Source: Campylobacterota bacterium
Lineage (GTDB): Bacteria; Campylobacterota; Campylobacteria; Campylobacterales; Sulfurovaceae
Direction: 5' to 3'
Length of the DNA stretch: 30,394 nucleotides
Assembly: GCA_030595845.1 (NCBI GenBank)
Contig: JAUVCL010000004.1
Location: 1-30,394 of the forward strand
Shown here one piece after another: positions 7,447-14,626 of the stretch (within the stretch, counting starts at the first letter, position 1; the number at the start of each line of letters is the position of its first letter). The translations under genes were made by a program, and so were the position numbers. The notes beneath the pieces are model-generated. The model had not been told where the DNA came from, searched no databases, and saw nothing but the letters and a program-made list of their open reading frames with translations.

Positions 7447-7556
7447 TGTAGGGTGTTGTGTCCTCACAACACCTTTTTAAATAGATATAAAATAGATATT
7501 GGTTTTTTTGCACAATGTTTGAATTAATTGGTGTTGTCAGGAGACTACACCCTACA
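7447..7556. repeat. Three-way-junction repeat element A (TGTAG...CTACA with two hairpins)
   Basis: Outer arms TGTAG (7447-7451) and CTACA (7552-7556) enclose two hairpins. Hairpin 1 is 7452-7473: a perfect 9-bp stem with loop TCCT. Hairpin 2 is 7530-7551: 8 of 9 pairs, loop AGGA. The loops are complementary. A 56-base AT-rich spacer separates the hairpins. It fills the gap between the convergent DUF389 and tyrA genes, and the outer CTA supplies the tyrA stop codon. It shares its design with 15637-15692. Confidence 0.65.
7452..7478 (+). terminator. Rho-independent terminator of the DUF389 gene
   Basis: Stem GGTGTTGTG / CACAACACC (9 perfect pairs) with a TCCT loop, directly followed by TTTTT at 7474-7478 and lying 12 bases after the stop codon. 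It is also hairpin 1 of repeat element A. Confidence 0.8.
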
Positions 7557-8391
7557 ATATATCATGTAAAGTATTGGCTTCTTTCATCCAGTCGTTGAGT
7601 ATATCCCACTCGTCATTTTCTACCATCTTCTCATATTTTTTAAGCTCTAACTGAAGTGTTTGAATGGCCTCAAGAAGATTGCTTTTGTTCTGTCTAAAGA
7701 TATCTTCCCACATATTGGGTGAAGACTTCGCAATTCGGCTCATATCTTTAAACCCACCGCCTGCAAGGGCAATGATACTTTCTGAATCTTCCTGTTTGAT
7801 GACTGAATTTGCAAGTGCGTAAGAGAGTGCATGTGGCATATGGGAGATGAAAGCAGCATGTCTGTCGTGTTCTTTAGCACCCATACAGACGATATTCATA
7901 CCTATATCAGAAAAAAGTTTTTTGGCAATTTTTTCTTGGTGCTTTCCACTTTTCTTCATGTCACACAGTACCACTACTTTATTGGTATAGAGATCTTCAA
8001 GGGCAGCTGTAGGACCAAATTTTTCTGTACCTGTCATGGGGTGGGCAGTCACAAAATTATGTCGAATATCTGAGGGGATAGATAGAGAGATCTTCTCTTT
8101 CGTACTTCCTAGATCAATGACTGTACATTTTGGATCTAAAGAATCCAATTGCTTAGCCACAGTGATGATACCATCAACGGGGATACTTAGAAAAATAATG
8201 TCGCAGCTTTTGAGTGTTTCAAGAGAAAGTGTGATCTCATCTACTAGACCCAGTTTAAGTGCCTGAGTGCAATGTAGCTCATTATGATCCAAACCGATAA
8301 AGTAATAGTCTTCAGGAAGCTTTTTAAGTGCAAGACTCAAAGAGCCTCCCATAAGACCCAGACCGACGATTCCGACTTTTACATCTGCCAT
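7552..8391 (-). CDS. tyrA: Prephenate dehydrogenase
   Basis: This 279-residue protein oxidatively decarboxylates prephenate to 4-hydroxyphenylpyruvate in tyrosine synthesis. It opens with a Rossmann NAD(P)-binding loop, GIVGLGLMGGSL (G10, G12, G15), and carries the family block AHPMTGTE with the conserved histidine. It continues into an all-helical C-terminal domain (ISHMPHALSYALAN, then GGGFKDMSRIAKSSPNMW). The frame is open 12 codons further upstream, but I chose the ATG at 8391 because MADVKVGIVG is the normal N-terminus and GGTGG lies before it. There is no fused chorismate mutase or ACT domain, so feedback control by tyrosine is not obvious. It is divergent from bamA, and its stop codon lies inside repeat element A. 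Confidence 0.92.
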   Translation of the reverse strand: MADVKVGIVGLGLMGGSLSLALKKLPEDYYFIGLDHNELHCTQALKLGLVDEITLSLETLKSCDIIFLSIPVDGIITVAKQLDSLDPKCTVIDLGSTKEKISLSIPSDIRHNFVTAHPMTGTEKFGPTAALEDLYTNKVVVLCDMKKSGKHQEKIAKKLFSDIGMNIVCMGAKEHDRHAAFISHMPHALSYALANSVIKQEDSESIIALAGGGFKDMSRIAKSSPNMWEDIFRQNKSNLLEAIQTLQLELKKYEKMVENDEWDILNDWMKEANTLHDIL

Positions 8392-8477
8392 AAGTACACC
8401 ACCCATATTTTTGCAAGAGTATAGCATTATTTTTTGCTTTGTGGAGTAATATTATGAGGTTCTTATTGAAAAAAAGA

Positions 8478-8483
8478 TAAAAT
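8478..8483 (+). promoter_or_regulatory. Candidate -10 box for bamA
   Basis: TAAAAT lies 28 bases before the bamA ATG in the 120-base divergent region with tyrA, preceded by an A-rich tract. TAAGGT (8499-8504) is the probable ribosome site. Confidence 0.4.
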
Positions 8484-8511
8484 ATTAGCAAATTATTCTA
8501 AGGTCTCACAT

Positions 8512-10824
8512 ATGATAAAAAAGACAGCACTTTTTACAATACTCTTTTCTTGGATGATGATAAGTTCATTGTTGTCAGCACAAAAAGTCACACAGATCAA
8601 ATTTGTAGGACTTGCACACCTTTCTCCCACTGTTGCAAAAGAGATCGCAGGTATTCGCGTGGGTGAGCAGATGGACAGTGGAAAGATCAATGACTCTATT
8701 AAAAACTTTTTTTCACAGGGATATTTTAGAGATGTGTGGGTTGACAGACAGGGTGGTGTATTGATCTATCATTTTGAAGAAAAGGTGGCTATTGCAAATA
8801 TCGATATCAAAGGGTATGGATCAGGGGACGATGGTAAAAAACTCTTAGAAGGCATTGGACTTAAAAAAGGTGACCTTTATGACGAAAGACGTGTAAGAAA
8901 AGCGAAAAAAACACTCATCGCCAAACTGGAAAGCCAAGGCTATTATGACACCGTAGTCGATGTGAGTAAAACACCTGTTGGAGATAGCAGTATTTCTATT
9001 GTCTTTGATGTCAATAAAGGTGAAAAGATCATCATTAAAAAAATGAATTTTGTGGGTGCATCTGAAATGGATCAAAGTGATCTTGAAAGAGAGTTGGCAA
9101 ATAAAGAAGAAGATATATTCGGATGGATGCCTTGGAGAAATAATGGTGAAGCATCTGTGGATCAACTTGAATATGATGCCCACAGGGTCAAAGATGTATT
9201 TATGCAAAATGGTTATCTTGATGCCTATGTGAGTAAACCGTTAATGCGTGTAGATTTTGGTTCGTATAATGCAGAAGTAGACTACCAGATTGAAGAAGGG
9301 GTTCAGTACCGTGTAGGAACTGTGGGGATCACACAATCTGTTAAAGGTCTGAACACAGAAGATCTGAAAGAGGATCTTGTTTTAACACCAGGGAAGATCT
9401 TTAATGTAAAACGTATGCGTAAAGACATTGCAAACTTGGAAGAAAAAGTAGGTAACTTCGGATATGCTTTTGTAAAAGTGGCACCTCAAATGCATAAAGA
9501 TCCTGAACAAAAGATCATTAATTTGCAATATGTTGTAGAACCCGGAGAAATTGTAACGATCAATGATGTTATAATTTCAGGAAATGATACCACAAAAGAC
9601 AGAGTGATCCGTCGTTATATCTATCTTGCTCCAGGTGACAAGTTCAATGCAAAGGACCTTAAAGATTCAAAATCTTCATTAGGAAGAACAGGTTTTTTTG
9701 AATCCATCGATATCCAAAGTCAAAGACTAGCTGACAACAAGATCAATCTTCTTGTAAAAGTGAAAGAGACTTCTACGGGTACCATCTCTGCTGGTGGTGG
9801 ATATGGGTCTTATGAGGGACTGATGGTCAATGCTTCAATTTCAGACAGAAATATATTTGGTTCAGGTATTAACACCACTTTAGGGTTTGAGATCTCAAAA
9901 ATTTCCACAAATCTCAATCTCTCTTTTGTCAATCCAAAAATATGGGACAGTATGTATAGTTTTGGAGTGAGTGTTTATAAGAGAGATTATGAATATGTAG
10001 ATTATAGTGAAGATTCATTAGGTGGTTCCATTACAGTGGGGAGAGAATTCTGGAGATACTTTCATGGGTCAGTAGGACTTGGCTATATCGATAACCAGTC
10101 AACGATCAATGATGTACTGACTAACCCTATTCAGGGCTTGTTATATAATGATCAATATTCAAAAACATCTATTTTTACCTCTGTAAACTTTGATAATACA
10201 GATGATTTCTATATACCAAGAACAGGGATGAAAGCCATTGTAACCTTTGATTATGGACAATTGGACGGAGATGATTTTGATCCTGACTTTTTTAATGGCT
10301 ATGCTGATCCTTTAAAAACAAGTGCAAAAATAGGGTTTTATTATGGATTGGAAGACTGGATCGATTATGATCTTATCTTACGTCTTAAAGGTAGAGCAAC
10401 CTACATAAGCAGAGATGAAAATGACAAGTTGCCAACTGCAGAAAAACTCTTTATGGGTGGTATTGGTTCGGTGAGAGGATATGATCCTTATTCACTTGCA
10501 CCTTATGTTGTCGATGCCACTGGATTTAGGAACCTTGTAGGAGGTACACAACGTGCCTCAGGAAGTTTGGAAGCGAGTATCCCTCTTTCAGAAGCAGCAA
10601 AAATGCGATTGGCATTTTTCTATGATTACGGGTATATTGGCTTAGATAATGACCGATTTGAAGGAGATTTTGTTGAAAATGATCTCACTAGATCTTCAAC
10701 CGGTGTTGTGTTAGAATGGCAGTCTGCTTTTGGACTGATAAACCTTGTCTTTGCTTATCCTATAGATGAGGAAGATGGTGACAGAACAGCGTCATTTGAA
10801 TTCTCTATGGGGTCAAAATTCTAA
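8512..10824 (+). CDS. bamA: Outer membrane protein assembly factor BamA
   Basis: This 770-residue outer membrane protein folds and inserts beta-barrel proteins. A signal peptide (MIKKTALFTILFSWMMISSLLSA) precedes a series of POTRA domains over about residues 24-415 (for example VTQIKFVGLAHLSPTV, KKMNFVGASEMDQSDLEREL and INDVIISGNDTTKDRVIRR). A 16-strand barrel follows, with the conserved lid-loop region FMGGIGSVRGYDPYSLAP, which contains the VRGY motif. The protein ends in phenylalanine (FEFSMGSKF), as outer membrane barrels do. Length is close to the usual 740-810. It is alone on its transcript, divergent from tyrA and convergent with ppx. The call is secure. Confidence 0.96.
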   Translation: MIKKTALFTILFSWMMISSLLSAQKVTQIKFVGLAHLSPTVAKEIAGIRVGEQMDSGKINDSIKNFFSQGYFRDVWVDRQGGVLIYHFEEKVAIANIDIKGYGSGDDGKKLLEGIGLKKGDLYDERRVRKAKKTLIAKLESQGYYDTVVDVSKTPVGDSSISIVFDVNKGEKIIIKKMNFVGASEMDQSDLERELANKEEDIFGWMPWRNNGEASVDQLEYDAHRVKDVFMQNGYLDAYVSKPLMRVDFGSYNAEVDYQIEEGVQYRVGTVGITQSVKGLNTEDLKEDLVLTPGKIFNVKRMRKDIANLEEKVGNFGYAFVKVAPQMHKDPEQKIINLQYVVEPGEIVTINDVIISGNDTTKDRVIRRYIYLAPGDKFNAKDLKDSKSSLGRTGFFESIDIQSQRLADNKINLLVKVKETSTGTISAGGGYGSYEGLMVNASISDRNIFGSGINTTLGFEISKISTNLNLSFVNPKIWDSMYSFGVSVYKRDYEYVDYSEDSLGGSITVGREFWRYFHGSVGLGYIDNQSTINDVLTNPIQGLLYNDQYSKTSIFTSVNFDNTDDFYIPRTGMKAIVTFDYGQLDGDDFDPDFFNGYADPLKTSAKIGFYYGLEDWIDYDLILRLKGRATYISRDENDKLPTAEKLFMGGIGSVRGYDPYSLAPYVVDATGFRNLVGGTQRASGSLEASIPLSEAAKMRLAFFYDYGYIGLDNDRFEGDFVENDLTRSSTGVVLEWQSAFGLINLVFAYPIDEEDGDRTASFEFSMGSKF

Positions 10825-10840
10825 TCTACCATCTTTAATC

Positions 10841-10894
10841 TTTGTGGGGTCGCACCTAAAGGTATTTCCTTTGGGCATTTATCGACCTTACAAA
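10841..10894. terminator. Long imperfect hairpin between convergent bamA and ppx/gppA
   Basis: The outer stem is 10842-10852 with 10883-10893 (11 pairs, two G-T wobbles), extended by T10841-A10894. An inner stem pairs CCTAAAGG (10855-10862) with CCTTTGGG (10868-10875) across loop TATTT. It contains the ppx stop codon and begins 17 bases after the bamA stop. It is probably a shared terminator. Confidence 0.5.
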
Positions 10895-12414
10895 ATCCCC
10901 AATTCTTTATTTTTCGGCACTTCACTTTCATCTTTAATAATAATAGCAAACGGTATAGGCTTTTCTAAAGATTTGATCTTCTCTTTTGCCAGATAAAGCG
11001 GCTTATCGGAGAGTATGGTTAGTGTCTTATTGCTGTAAGTAAATTCAATGTTGGCAGAATTGGAAGCTTCATGTAAAAATACTGTTAGTGTATAGATAAA
11101 ACTGAGCCATATTAGCGACTGTTTTTCGGGTAAAAGGGGTTTAAAGCTTTGAAAAAGCGGTTTGTGTAACAACTCTTTTCCATGCATACGTAAAAGTAAG
11201 GCAATAAGAAGACTCTGCTCATGTGTAAAGCCATAATTCAACTCCTGCATGGCAATATAGAAGGCATGTTGGTGTGACCTGTAGATGGTCAATGTTTTCC
11301 CTATACCTGAGAGATTCAATGCCCAAAGCAGTTCATCTTTATACTGTTGTTGATCCTGTATATCACTTTGCATCTGTTCATAAAGCTTAGAGGCGATCTT
11401 GAGTTTACTTTTTTTCTTTCTCTCAATATTTCCAAGAGGGTTAAATCTGTCTAGTATGGAATGGACACTTGGGTTTACTGTATATGGAAACTTTAAGTTG
11501 TCATCTCTTAGGAGTTGCTCTAAAAACACACCTTCTCTCACACCTACTGAACTTGAGATCACATTTTTTGCAGCAATATGAGAGAGTATCATCGTAAAAA
11601 TGAGTGTACCTTCCCGTATGGTGTCATAACGGTTTTTCTTGAGTTCGAATTGTTTGAGATTTTTGGCACTTGAAAGTGGAATAGCCTGAAGATAGTCTGT
11701 GTGTTCTTTAATGTTATAGGAGAAAGCATGCAGTTTATCCAAAGGGTGTTTAGATCGCTTTATGATCCCTTTACTCAGGGTTCGGGCAGTTCCACCTATA
11801 CCTATGGCTAAAACGTGTTTAAAGTGCTCAGGAAGCTTTGCCAGTTCATCTTTTATATAGGCTGCTGCTTGTGCATTACTCTCGTTAAGAGACAAGTCTT
11901 TGTCAAAAAAGAGTTCTTTGAGTCTGACTGTCCCCAGGTTGAGTGAATAGGTGTCTACGATATGATTATTTTGAATGAGAGCCATATCGGAAGATCCCCC
12001 ACCGATATCAATGGTGATACCCTCATGAAGAGGAAGGAGGTTATTTGCAGCTATAGCACCATATTTAGCTTCTTTTTTCCCATCGATGATCTTGATGGAA
12101 AGTCCAAGTTCTTTTTTGATCCACTGGACAAATATGTTGCCATTTGGTGCGTCTCTAAGTGCGGATGTCGCTACACAAAGTGTTTTATGTACTTGATATT
12201 TTTCTATAGTGTGTACGAAAGATTTTAAAGTGAGAAAAGCACGTTTGATACCAATAGGCTGGAGATAACCCTCTTTTTTATAGGCACCTTCACCGATACG
12301 TACTTTTGATTTTTGTTCACAGATAAGATGAAAGCCGTAACGACTGGTCTTTTCAAAAATAACCAGTCTGGCTGAATTTGAACCGATATCAATGATAGCA
12401 GTTCGTTTTGCCAT
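10888..12414 (-). CDS. Ppx/GppA family exopolyphosphatase / pppGpp phosphohydrolase
   Basis: This 508-residue protein belongs to the ASKHA phosphatase fold. It opens with the phosphate-1 motif DIGSNSARLVIF, has phosphate-2 as ITIDIGGGSSDMALI and the GIGGTARTL block. A helical HD-related C-terminal domain starts from about residue 310. Family members remove terminal phosphates from polyphosphate or from pppGpp; the sequence alone does not say which. It begins 7 bases after the ferredoxin stop, so the two are co-transcribed. I recall the same ferredoxin-phosphatase pair beside the CosR regulator gene in C. jejuni (Cj0353c-Cj0355c), which supports an old gene linkage. Confidence 0.88.
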   Translation of the reverse strand: MAKRTAIIDIGSNSARLVIFEKTSRYGFHLICEQKSKVRIGEGAYKKEGYLQPIGIKRAFLTLKSFVHTIEKYQVHKTLCVATSALRDAPNGNIFVQWIKKELGLSIKIIDGKKEAKYGAIAANNLLPLHEGITIDIGGGSSDMALIQNNHIVDTYSLNLGTVRLKELFFDKDLSLNESNAQAAAYIKDELAKLPEHFKHVLAIGIGGTARTLSKGIIKRSKHPLDKLHAFSYNIKEHTDYLQAIPLSSAKNLKQFELKKNRYDTIREGTLIFTMILSHIAAKNVISSSVGVREGVFLEQLLRDDNLKFPYTVNPSVHSILDRFNPLGNIERKKKSKLKIASKLYEQMQSDIQDQQQYKDELLWALNLSGIGKTLTIYRSHQHAFYIAMQELNYGFTHEQSLLIALLLRMHGKELLHKPLFQSFKPLLPEKQSLIWLSFIYTLTVFLHEASNSANIEFTYSNKTLTILSDKPLYLAKEKIKSLEKPIPFAIIIKDESEVPKNKELGIL

Positions 12415-12421
12415 AGTTTAA

Positions 12422-12673
12422 CTACTCTTCTTCTTGCAGTTTGTCATATTTGAATTTTAACTCTTCGACATTTTCAACATTGTCAGGATCAGGAATAATA
12501 CAGTCAACAGGACATACAGCAATACATTGTGGTTCGTCAAAATGACCTACACACTCTGTACATCTGTCTGCATCTATCAAATAGACAGGATCATTTTCTT
12601 CAATGGCCTCATTGGGGCACTCTTCTCTACATGCATCACATGCTATACACTCGTCTGTTATTACTAATGCCAT
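12422..12673 (-). CDS. 2[4Fe-4S] ferredoxin, Alvin/YfhL type
   Basis: This 83-residue protein has two cluster motifs. The first is CxxCxxxC at C9, C12, C15 with C19 followed by proline. The second is the longer-spaced CxxC-x8-CxxxC at C38, C41, C50 and C54, plus an extra C58. The eight-residue insert between C41 and C50 and the acidic C-terminal helix (EELKFKYDKLQEEE) mark the Allochromatium-vinosum type of ferredoxin, which has low redox potentials. It is a soluble electron carrier; the partner cannot be read from the sequence. GAGG lies just before the ATG. It leads the operon with ppx/gppA. Confidence 0.92.
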   Translation of the reverse strand: MALVITDECIACDACREECPNEAIEENDPVYLIDADRCTECVGHFDEPQCIAVCPVDCIIPDPDNVENVEELKFKYDKLQEEE

Positions 12674-12700
12674 ATTTTCCTCTGTATCTGTTATGTATAG

Positions 12701-12712
12701 GAGTTATAACTC
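12701..12712. promoter_or_regulatory. Perfect 12-base palindrome upstream of the ferredoxin gene
   Basis: GAGTTATAACTC is its own reverse complement and lies 28 bases upstream of the ferredoxin ATG, overlapping a possible -10 (TATAAC). This suits an operator, but no protein can be assigned. Confidence 0.3.
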
Positions 12713-12781
12713 AAGAATGCTTATGATTGAGTTAAATGTAGGGATAAATTTTGTATATGGTCATTTTATGAGAAAGAGAGG

Positions 12782-12814
12782 CTTAAATACCCCCTTATTA
12801 GAGGAGTATTTAAG
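12782..12814 (-). terminator. Hairpin at the 3' end of hsrA
   Basis: CTTAAATAC (12782-12790) pairs perfectly with GTATTTAAG (12806-12814), with a C-rich/G-rich interior that can add pairs. On the minus strand it is followed by a pyrimidine-rich stretch. The hsrA stop codon (12810-12812) lies in the stem. Confidence 0.5.
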
Positions 12815-13484
12815 AGATCTTTTTAGGAAAACAAAATCTATATCCGCGTCTTCTGACCGTTTCGATGGTTGTGATATCCAATGGTTTGTCCATTTTTTGA
12901 CGTATTTGATTAATAGCAACTTCAATGACGTTAGGTGTAACGAGTTCCGGCTCTTCCCAAATGGCATCAAGGAGTTGTTCTTTAGAAACAATTTGGTCTT
13001 TGTGCATAGCAAGATGAGTCAGTACTTCAAAAGGTTTACCTTTGAGTTCTATCTCTTCGTCCTGATAAATGATCTTTTCCTCTTCAGGATTGATGATAAG
13101 GTCTTCGATCTCAATAATATTAGAAACACCAAAACGCAGTTTTGCTTCAATACGCACAAGCAAGATATCATAATCAAGAGGTTTCCTGATAAAATCATCC
13201 GCACCAGATTTGAGTGCTTCTATCTCACTCTCTTTATCTGGACGCTCAGAAAAGACAATCACAGATGTTTTATAAGCATCTGTTTTGATGGTTGGGATAA
13301 GATCGATATGACTTTTGTTGTCCTGTGGCCATGATAGCAGTACCAGGTCATAGTTTCTGATATCAAGATAATACTTCGCATCACCGAGATTTTCAGCAAT
13401 GTCAGCCTGATAATTTTCTTCAATCAGTTTCTCTGAAAGTGTTTTACCCAGTTCTACATCATCTTCAATAATCAATATTCTCAT
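12810..13484 (-). CDS. hsrA: HsrA/CosR-type orphan response regulator with a non-phosphorylatable receiver
   Basis: This 224-residue protein has an OmpR-like layout: receiver (1-118) and winged helix (130-222, ending VRRRGYRFCFPKK). The receiver keeps the acidic pair E7-D8-D9 region and K101, but the phosphoacceptor aspartate is S51 (DIRNYDLVLLSWPQ). This matches, as I remember, H. pylori HP1043/HsrA (DIRNYDLVMVSDKN) and C. jejuni CosR, which act without phosphorylation and without a cognate kinase. The DNA-binding half is nearly identical to the HP1043 sequence I recall (GKPFEVLTHLA, IVSKEQLLDAIWEEPE, TPNVIEVAINQIRQKMDKPL). Those proteins are essential and control oxidative stress, respiration and translation genes. 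No kinase gene is adjacent here. Confidence 0.93.
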   Translation of the reverse strand: MRILIIEDDVELGKTLSEKLIEENYQADIAENLGDAKYYLDIRNYDLVLLSWPQDNKSHIDLIPTIKTDAYKTSVIVFSERPDKESEIEALKSGADDFIRKPLDYDILLVRIEAKLRFGVSNIIEIEDLIINPEEEKIIYQDEEIELKGKPFEVLTHLAMHKDQIVSKEQLLDAIWEEPELVTPNVIEVAINQIRQKMDKPLDITTIETVRRRGYRFCFPKKIS

Positions 13485-13506
13485 AAGTGAGCCTTTACAT
13501 TTAAAG

Positions 13507-13526
13507 TTAAGAATTTCTTAATTATA
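13507..13526 (-). promoter_or_regulatory. hsrA promoter with palindrome at the start site
   Basis: On the minus strand a -10 box TATAAT (13526-13521) is followed at once by the inverted repeat TTAAGAAATTCTTAA (13507-13521; 7-bp arms, one central base), overlapping it by one base. The palindrome would cover the transcription start. AAAGG is the likely ribosome site downstream. HsrA is known to regulate its own promoter in H. pylori, so this is a candidate autoregulatory operator. Confidence 0.45.
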
Positions 13527-13583
13527 GCATAAAATAAGGGTTTCTGAAAGTTTTTTTAAGTGTAGGGTTATAAGAGCTGCGCT

Positions 13584-13910
13584 TTAGAATTCCCAGAGAT
13601 GGCTGAGTGCAACATTACATTCAGGAAGGATGTCGGGTTTTGAGATTTTAAGGGAAAGGGTTTTGAGTTGAGGGTAGGCTGTATAAAGCACATCCTTAAC
13701 ACCAATAAGAGCATTTTCTAAAAGTGCATAACGTTTATCTTTAAGTTCGTTTTGTATGAGAACTACCATATCAGCATAATCGATAAAGGCATCATCACTA
13801 TAGTCATAAGAAGCGGCAAGGTCTACGATAACCGTTTGTGGACGGTCACGTTCAAAATCCAGTAACCCGATGATCACATCAAAGGTCAGCGCTTCTATAT
13901 GTATGGTCAC
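13584..13910 (-). CDS. folB: Dihydroneopterin aldolase
   Basis: This 108-residue protein is of the tunnelling-fold family, which cleaves 7,8-dihydroneopterin to 6-hydroxymethyl-7,8-dihydropterin in folate synthesis. It opens with the family-like MTIHIEALTFDVIIGLLDFERDRPQTVIVD, where the ERxxPQ block and following beta-strand are typical. The middle contains YSDDAFIDYADMVVLI, and the C-terminal part has a LKTLSLKISKPDILP strand that normally carries pterin contacts. It is slightly shorter than the usual 115-120 residues. Its start follows the plsY stop by 3 bases, so the two are one operon. A possible lone repeat end, TGTAGGG, lies 16 bases beyond its stop. Confidence 0.82.
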   Translation of the reverse strand: MTIHIEALTFDVIIGLLDFERDRPQTVIVDLAASYDYSDDAFIDYADMVVLIQNELKDKRYALLENALIGVKDVLYTAYPQLKTLSLKISKPDILPECNVALSHLWEF

Positions 13911-13913
13911 AGG

Positions 13914-14534
13914 CTAAACTTTTCCCTCTTCTTTGTTAAACAATCTAACAATGTTAGGGATATGTTTATAGAAGATGATAAATGCAATGATCCAAATAGG
14001 TGCATGAGAACCAATACCTGGAACTTCTGGATAGAGAAGATAAGAAGCAATGATAAATGCTACAAGTCCTATGAGTGAAGAGATGGAAGATATCTTTAAT
14101 CCTTTGGCCGCACCTAACCAGACAACAATAGCGATGAGTGCAGGGATGGGCATCATGACAAGCAGTACACCAAAACCTGTTGCAACACCTTTCCCCCCTT
14201 CAAAAAATAAAAATGCAGAAAAACAGTGTCCTACAACAGCAAGGACTGCGATGGTCCACAGTACACCTTCCGGAGCACCAAGGACTTGTGCTACAAGTAT
14301 GACAACAACCCCTTTAATAGCATCAAGGAAGAGTGTAATGGCTCCCAGCTTTTTTGCGAGTTTAGGGTCTTTCTCTTTTACCACACGTAGTACATTGGTT
14401 GCACCGATATTACCAGAGCCTTCTTCTTTGATATCAACACCGGCAAACTTTTTAGCCAGTAGGTATCCAAAGGGGATACCTGCTATAAGGTACGCTGCGA
14501 GATAAAGTATGATGTTTTGATTCATTAAATCCAT
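13914..14534 (-). CDS. plsY: Acyl-phosphate:glycerol-3-phosphate acyltransferase PlsY
   Basis: This 206-residue multi-helix membrane protein transfers an acyl group from acyl-phosphate to glycerol-3-phosphate, the first step of phospholipid synthesis. The three PlsY blocks are visible: GIPFGYLLAKKFAGVDIKE with the downstream GSGNIGATNVLR, the GHCFSAFLFFEGGKGVATGFG loop (phosphate binding), and the C-terminal YKHIPNIVRLFNKEE. About five hydrophobic segments span the protein. An in-frame ATG three codons downstream is an alternative start. It heads the plsY-folB operon and is divergent from nadA. Confidence 0.93.
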   Translation of the reverse strand: MDLMNQNIILYLAAYLIAGIPFGYLLAKKFAGVDIKEEGSGNIGATNVLRVVKEKDPKLAKKLGAITLFLDAIKGVVVILVAQVLGAPEGVLWTIAVLAVVGHCFSAFLFFEGGKGVATGFGVLLVMMPIPALIAIVVWLGAAKGLKISSISSLIGLVAFIIASYLLYPEVPGIGSHAPIWIIAFIIFYKHIPNIVRLFNKEEGKV

Positions 14535-14593
14535 AGGGTTTCCATCGTTTTAAATTAGACTAAGTCTTGTTAGGTGCAATTTTAACCGAATTT

Positions 14594-14602
14594 TGCTAAA
14601 AT
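14594..14602 (+). promoter_or_regulatory. Candidate extended -10 promoter of nadA
   Basis: TGCTAAAAT at 14594-14602 fits the extended TGnTAtAAT form and lies 24 bases before the ATG. A second possible box, TACAAT, is at 14606-14611. GAAGGA is the ribosome site. A short palindrome AGACTAAGTCT (14557-14567) lies upstream in the plsY-nadA divergent region. Confidence 0.4.
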
Positions 14603-14626
14603 AGCTACAATTAGTGAAGGATAGAC

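Noticed and set aside
12603..13334. A 243-codon open frame on the plus strand across the ferredoxin-hsrA region
   Set aside because: It lies antisense to the ferredoxin gene and hsrA, both securely identified. Its composition (F, I, R, C rich) is that of a shadow frame, and it has no ribosome site.
13562..13568. TGTAGGG after folB as a third member of the three-way repeat family
   Set aside because: The left end matches, but no partner end or paired hairpins follow. At best it is a decayed half.
14050..14505. A 151-codon plus-strand frame opposite plsY
   Set aside because: PlsY has all family motifs on the other strand; this frame has none and lacks a ribosome site.
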